This document shows positions 60,502-64,000 of a DNA stretch of 64,000 nucleotides, piece by piece. This stretch comes from Candidatus Bathyarchaeota archaeon. GTDB lineage: Archaea; Thermoproteota; Bathyarchaeia; TCS64. Position numbers and translations under genes: made by a program. The stretch is taken from positions 1 to 64,000 of the forward strand of contig JAOZHO010000049.1 in assembly GCA_026014875.1 (NCBI GenBank), written 5' to 3'. Numbering within the stretch: position 1 is the stretch's first letter; the number at the start of each line of letters is the position of its first letter. A model generated the notes under the pieces. The model was not told the DNA's origin. It ran no database searches and saw only the letters and a program-made list of their open reading frames with translations.

Positions 60502-61770
60502 ATGGCTGGGCTGTCAGGCGTGGAGAGGAGGATTCTCGGGGAGGCCTACTCGAGCTCCGAGGCGATGCGGAACCTAACGGTCCTGTGCGACGAGTATGGT
60601 GGAAGGTTCGCTGGGACACCTGAGAACCGGAGCGCTGCCGAATACTTGCTGGGGAAATTCGAGGAGTACGGCTTCGAGGACCCCCACCTCGAATCATTCA
60701 CGTTCAACGGGTGCAAAGTCGGCCCTTCTACCCTCGAGATCGTCGAACCCATCCGGAGGAAGGTCCCATGTCTTACGCTGCCCATGACCGTCTCGGGGGA
60801 TGTCGAGAGCGAACTCGTCTACGTCGACGGGGAGACCCATGTCGATGTCAACGAGCTGGCGGGGAAGATCGTGCTGGGACCGACCCGCCTCCCCTTCATC
60901 CGGGGCGCCGAGACGGACGTCGGGGGATTCATCTGGACTCATCCATGGCCCGCCCTCGGACCGCCTACAGGATGCCTTAACAGCAATATCCCCGGCGTCT
61001 CCGTGAAGCACGAGGACGGGGAGATGCTCCGGCGACTCCTGAAGCGTCACGGTGAAGTCCGGGTTCGGGTCACGGGGGAGTGCGATGTGTTCGAGAGGGA
61101 GTCCTGGAACGTCTGCGGGGAGATTCCCGGAAACGGCTCCAGCGACGAGTTCCTCCTGTTCGGGGGGCACTACGACGGTCACGAGATCGCCCAGGCCGCC
61201 TTCGACTGCGGGGCCCCCTGCGCCGCAGTCACCGAGATGGGAAGGGTCCTGAACCAGGAGAGGGAGAATCTGGACAGGAGCCTCAGGATAGTCCTCTTCT
61301 CCGCCGAGGAGTTCGGGTGCTGGGGCTCCCAGGACTATGTTAAAAGGCACAGGGGCGAGATGGATGACCTCCGATTCACATACCAGCTCGACTGCTGCGG
61401 GGGCGGTGGCACCCAGATGGTGACCGTCGACCATTGGCCTGAGCTGGAGCCCTTCTTCAGGAGGCTTTCAGCTGATCTTGAACTCCCCATCCCCTTCGAC
61501 CAGAGACGGGGGCCGGGGGACAGCAGGGCCTTTTTCGACCTCGGTATCCCCACGGGGAGCATCATCGACGAGAGGAAGCAGGGGATGCTGGAGCTGCTCA
61601 AGACCTACAGACACACCGTCTACGATACCCTGGACAAGATCGAGCCCCGGAGCCTCAGGGAGGTCGTGGCCATCGGAGCTGTCTCGGGGTACCGGATGAT
61701 GAACGCGGAGAGCTGGCCCGCTCACAGGGGACCCGAAGAGGTAGCCCGTCTCAAGAACAGAACCCTCTAA
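60502..61770 (+). CDS. M28-family metallopeptidase
   Basis: The M28 core shows FGGHYDGHEIAQAAFDCGAP with the metal His and Asp, FSAEEFGCWGS with catalytic and metal Glu, and a late RHTVYDTLDKI with the last His. An inserted PA-like region precedes it. No signal peptide is seen, so a cytoplasmic aminopeptidase or amidase is likely. A ctaaatatc TATA-like element lies about 25 bases before the ATG. Confidence 0.87.
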   Translation: MAGLSGVERRILGEAYSSSEAMRNLTVLCDEYGGRFAGTPENRSAAEYLLGKFEEYGFEDPHLESFTFNGCKVGPSTLEIVEPIRRKVPCLTLPMTVSGDVESELVYVDGETHVDVNELAGKIVLGPTRLPFIRGAETDVGGFIWTHPWPALGPPTGCLNSNIPGVSVKHEDGEMLRRLLKRHGEVRVRVTGECDVFERESWNVCGEIPGNGSSDEFLLFGGHYDGHEIAQAAFDCGAPCAAVTEMGRVLNQERENLDRSLRIVLFSAEEFGCWGSQDYVKRHRGEMDDLRFTYQLDCCGGGGTQMVTVDHWPELEPFFRRLSADLELPIPFDQRRGPGDSRAFFDLGIPTGSIIDERKQGMLELLKTYRHTVYDTLDKIEPRSLREVVAIGAVSGYRMMNAESWPAHRGPEEVARLKNRTL

Positions 61771-62424
61771 CTCCTTTTTCCTCTTCGAGTAAATCTTACA
61801 TTCAGTTCGGCTCGAGCGCATCCATACCACTTTCTGCCTCCTCCTACCCAGTGCAAGTTGCGCCCCACTTGCATCGCCGCCCAGAGGAGGGAGCGTGGGA
61901 TGTTCTATCTCTTCGACGGGGAGGAGCTCATCGAATATCGGGCCTGCCAGCCCCACATCGTGGCGGCTATGCTGGGGGTCAAAGAGGGCGAGTACTCAAA
62001 CTGCCTCCTATAAAACACCGGGAGGAAGAACCCCTACCTCAGGGTGATGCCTTCCTCACTTACTCGTGATGTGGGAGCTGGCACGGTAAAAACGAGGTGT
62101 ACTGGTTCCCTTGGTCTATATCCTGGGGGAAGTGTTAGGAGATACTTTAGTTTGCCTGATCTCGTCATTCCTGTGGAGAGAATTATAAGCATAATCAGTG
62201 ACGCAGGGGAGAGCTTGGAGATTACGACTTCTATGAGTGGGTACAAGAACCAACTCAGGCACAACTATTTGAGTTGACTAACAGGATCGAGATGGTTTTA
62301 ACTCCGATGGGTTACAAGTTTCAGATAACCACGAAAAATACCTAGAACTTGTGAATAATTATCTGCTGAAAAAAATATGCGCTAAAACGAAGTATTAATA
62401 CGCACTCATTAAATTTCCTTGAAC
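61771..62424. other. Gene-poor stretch
   Basis: About 650 bases without a convincing gene. A 77-codon ATG frame at 62044-62277 (plus) and shorter ones have no recognisable product. The region becomes AT-rich toward 62300-62424, where a tattaatac TATA-like element precedes the membrane-protein gene. I see no RNA gene, repeat array or origin feature. Confidence 0.5.
61900..62013 (+). CDS. Possible small protein
   Basis: From ATG 61900 a 37-residue frame reads MFYLFDGEELIEYRACQ and ends at TAA 62013, with two further cysteines-bearing residues. A TTG at 61858 would lengthen it to 51 residues. The sequence looks protein-like, but no family is known. Confidence 0.25.
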   Translation: MFYLFDGEELIEYRACQPHIVAAMLGVKEGEYSNCLL

Positions 62425-63270
62425 ATGGAAGCAGCTAGCCTAAAAGAGAGGCTGTTTAATCGCTACGCTGCACTTCTTGTTTTGCTGGTGATAATGGTAT
62501 TTGTCCACATACGAATTATCCCCATTCATCCCCTTATCTTTCTCGTCTGGCCTTTCAGTCTCTGGTTGTTGATAGAGGTTTTTATCCGATTCAAAGATAA
62601 ACCAAAACTCAAACTTGCATTCATAGCCACATTTATCCTTCATGTCTCAATCACCGGACAGTTGGTCGTTTATAGACTGGGGGGAATATTCTTCGACTTC
62701 CAACCGATACACAACTTGTCCACGATCTCTTACATCGTCCTCGTTGAGGTTATCCTAATCTTTCTATACGACGCTTTAATCATACGCTCGCTCACGTTCA
62801 GAGACATCCCGGCATACATCGGTTTTGCATCGGTCATCCCATGGTTGTCTCCCGCGTTTGTAGAAGCCCTCATCTTGGCGCGCTGGTCTCTGAAAGGGAT
62901 ATTCCCTCTGATGACCGCGGGGAAAAGCATTGGAGGGGCCCACCTGAACGACATACTCTTCTACTACGGGAGCAGAAATTTCCTCATTATATCTGCACTC
63001 TTTGGCGTTAGCATGATGGTTTTCCACGGGTCAAGAAGCTTGATTCAGTTTCACGAAGTAATCAAAGTAAAGAGAACCATGAAGGCAAAGGACATTGAAT
63101 GGTTGACCTTGGCTTGGGAGCGTCCCTTGACCCTACTCAACGAGGAAGAGCGAGAAATGTTCTTGGTTGATCACGGGCATCTGGGATTGGATCAGCAAAA
63201 CGAGGTCCTACGAAAGGAGTTTCTTCCGGCCAAGGGGATTTTTCTGATCGACCCTGGAACCCTTCGCTAG
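62425..63270 (+). CDS. Multi-span membrane protein
   Basis: From ATG 62425 (TTG 62419 is an alternative) the 281-residue product has about six spans and a charged cytoplasmic tail with many Glu and Lys (MKAKDIEWLTLAWERPL). No family is recognised. Composition is more AT-rich than most of the window. Its stop overlaps the convergent gene's stop in a CTAG. Confidence 0.65.
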   Translation: MEAASLKERLFNRYAALLVLLVIMVFVHIRIIPIHPLIFLVWPFSLWLLIEVFIRFKDKPKLKLAFIATFILHVSITGQLVVYRLGGIFFDFQPIHNLSTISYIVLVEVILIFLYDALIIRSLTFRDIPAYIGFASVIPWLSPAFVEALILARWSLKGIFPLMTAGKSIGGAHLNDILFYYGSRNFLIISALFGVSMMVFHGSRSLIQFHEVIKVKRTMKAKDIEWLTLAWERPLTLLNEEEREMFLVDHGHLGLDQQNEVLRKEFLPAKGIFLIDPGTLR

Positions 63271-63779
63271 CTTATATTGCTGACTGGATAAAAATTCACG
63301 GTCTGGTAGTATTTCCTGATGGGCGTCGAGAAGTGGATCACACTCCTAACCCTCCACTCCAGTTCCGGGTCTAGGGGGTCCATTGAGAATAGGCCAGTCT
63401 GTGACCTTGAGACGGAAAGGCTTGTGGTATATGATATTCCTTCGAAGGGTTTCAGGGGAACATCGACGGGGGGTGCGTACGCTGTAGCCCCGATGTACTC
63501 CTCACCGCCATCGGTAATCAGATAAAGCTGACACTGGAGGGAGGAAAACTTGAGGCGGGTATAGGCTGTGGGGTTATCCACCGAAAAAGTCAGGGCTATG
63601 TCAATCTCGTTTCCCTCGGGACTATGGACCATCTCATCAATGGAAAACGTGATCTTGCTCATCGAGTTTAGGAGACCGACGTAATCAGTGAAGTTCACCA
63701 TGATTAGCCCTGACGATATCACAACAACAGCCGCGAAGGCATAACCTAGTATCTTGAGCCGTCTTTCTTTTTCGCTCAT
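63267..63779 (-). CDS. LEA14-like anchored protein
   Basis: An N-terminal membrane anchor (ILGYAFAAVVVISSGLIMV) is followed by a beta-sandwich of about 130 residues with IDIALTFSVDNPTAYTRLKF, the WHy/LEA14-type start. Such domains occur in desiccation and surface proteins of archaea. The gene converges on the membrane protein and is divergent from the last gene. Confidence 0.6.
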   Translation of the reverse strand: MSEKERRLKILGYAFAAVVVISSGLIMVNFTDYVGLLNSMSKITFSIDEMVHSPEGNEIDIALTFSVDNPTAYTRLKFSSLQCQLYLITDGGEEYIGATAYAPPVDVPLKPFEGISYTTSLSVSRSQTGLFSMDPLDPELEWRVRSVIHFSTPIRKYYQTVNFYPVSNIS

Positions 63780-63802
63780 CGGGGCACAATAAAGGCATCT
63801 AG

Positions 63803-63818
63803 GGATATAAGATTTAAA
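63803..63818. promoter_or_regulatory. AT-rich promoter core between divergent genes
   Basis: The stretch ggatataagatttaaa lies 25-30 bases before both divergent starts (63779 minus, 63835 plus). It could serve both. Confidence 0.4.
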
Positions 63819-63834
63819 CCTTCGATGTGTGGTT

Positions 63835-64000
63835 ATGAAAGGGACAGGGATCGAGTCGAGTAATAGATTGACTGCTTTAAAGCGTATGCTCTTGGTGGCC
63901 CTGGGGTGGGCAGTTTTTCATGGACAGCTGCAGTTCAACATCGTCATCAATGATAGCAGTGGCATTCCGCCCGTCTGGTTTCTATTAGTTTTCTTAATGG
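63835..64000 (+). CDS. Membrane protein, 3' end outside window
   Basis: The ATG at 63835 opens a frame that stays open to the last base. The first 55 residues hold a polar start, a hydrophobic span (LLVALGWAVFHGQLQF) and the beginning of a second span. No family can be assigned. The TATA-like core before it supports this start. Confidence 0.6.
   Translation, partial: MKGTGIESSNRLTALKRMLLVALGWAVFHGQLQFNIVINDSSGIPPVWFLLVFLM

Noticed and set aside
62044-62277. A 77-codon protein in the gap before the last membrane proteins
   Set aside because: The product is not recognisable and promoter or ribosome signals are weak.

Overview
The window is archaeal chromosomal DNA. Supporting genes are an archaeal histone, an Orc1/Cdc6 initiator, the rRNA methyltransferase Nep1, KaiC/RAD55-type ATPases, a GatC/AtzG-like protein paired with an amidase, and a tRNA-His gene with an encoded G-1. 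Many genes have a TATA-like box about 25-30 bases before the start codon, which suggests leaderless or short-leader transcripts. GC is high, and GTG and TTG starts are common. No rRNA is present, so the lineage cannot be fixed; the mix of AbiE, KaiC, M20/M28 peptidase and beta-propeller genes fits an uncultured anaerobic archaeon of the Bathyarchaeia/TACK type. That placement is only a guess.

0-5.5 kb: a membrane protein with a KaiC-like tail (cut by the window edge), a GH3-type acyl-adenylating enzyme, a KaiC-family ATPase, a BKACE-type cleavage enzyme, a TIGR04076 protein and a HAD phosphatase. 5.5-8.5 kb: two exported proteins, one a membrane-anchored winged-helix protein and one ending in a very acidic tail. 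8.6-15.1 kb: ATC-hydrolase-like protein, Nep1 divergent from a histone-SpoIIM pair, redox-type C_GCAxxG_C_C protein, HAD, radical SAM activase, SagB oxidoreductase, flavodoxin and an SplB-like radical SAM enzyme. 15.1-22 kb: glyoxalase plus PPDK, an M20 amidohydrolase, and a membrane winged-helix/beta-propeller operon. 22-24.5 kb: a possible structured RNA leader, a DsrE/F/H-like trio and a class V aminotransferase. 24.5-28.4 kb: acylphosphatase, regulator, Orc1/Cdc6, then GlmS.

28.4-32.2 kb has a different codon style (G/T-rich third positions): cysteine desulfurase, a broken zinc-finger gene, YHS protein, YtcJ-like amidohydrolase and Nudix hydrolase. 32.3-43.2 kb carries further hydrolases (S9, chlorohydrolase-type, amidase with an AtzG-like partner, M20), exported sensor-like or surface proteins, a DinB-like protein and AdoMet decarboxylase. 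43.4-47.9 kb is one giant exported BNR/sortilin-like propeller protein.

48-55.3 kb is an accessory island: a frameshifted gene, a VapBC pair whose toxin has no normal start codon, a 3' tRNA-Leu-like remnant, a DDE transposase, a regulator/bPH2 membrane operon, a tRNA-like long hairpin, and an AbiE toxin-antitoxin operon whose antitoxin carries an N-terminal NucS-like PD-(D/E)XK domain. It ends at intact tRNA-Leu(GAG) and tRNA-His(GTG) genes. This island is the most unusual part of the window.

55.3-64 kb: two MFS exporters with two small regulators between them, another PD-(D/E)XK-like/winged-helix protein, an M28 peptidase, a 650-base gene-poor stretch, and membrane proteins running off the window end.
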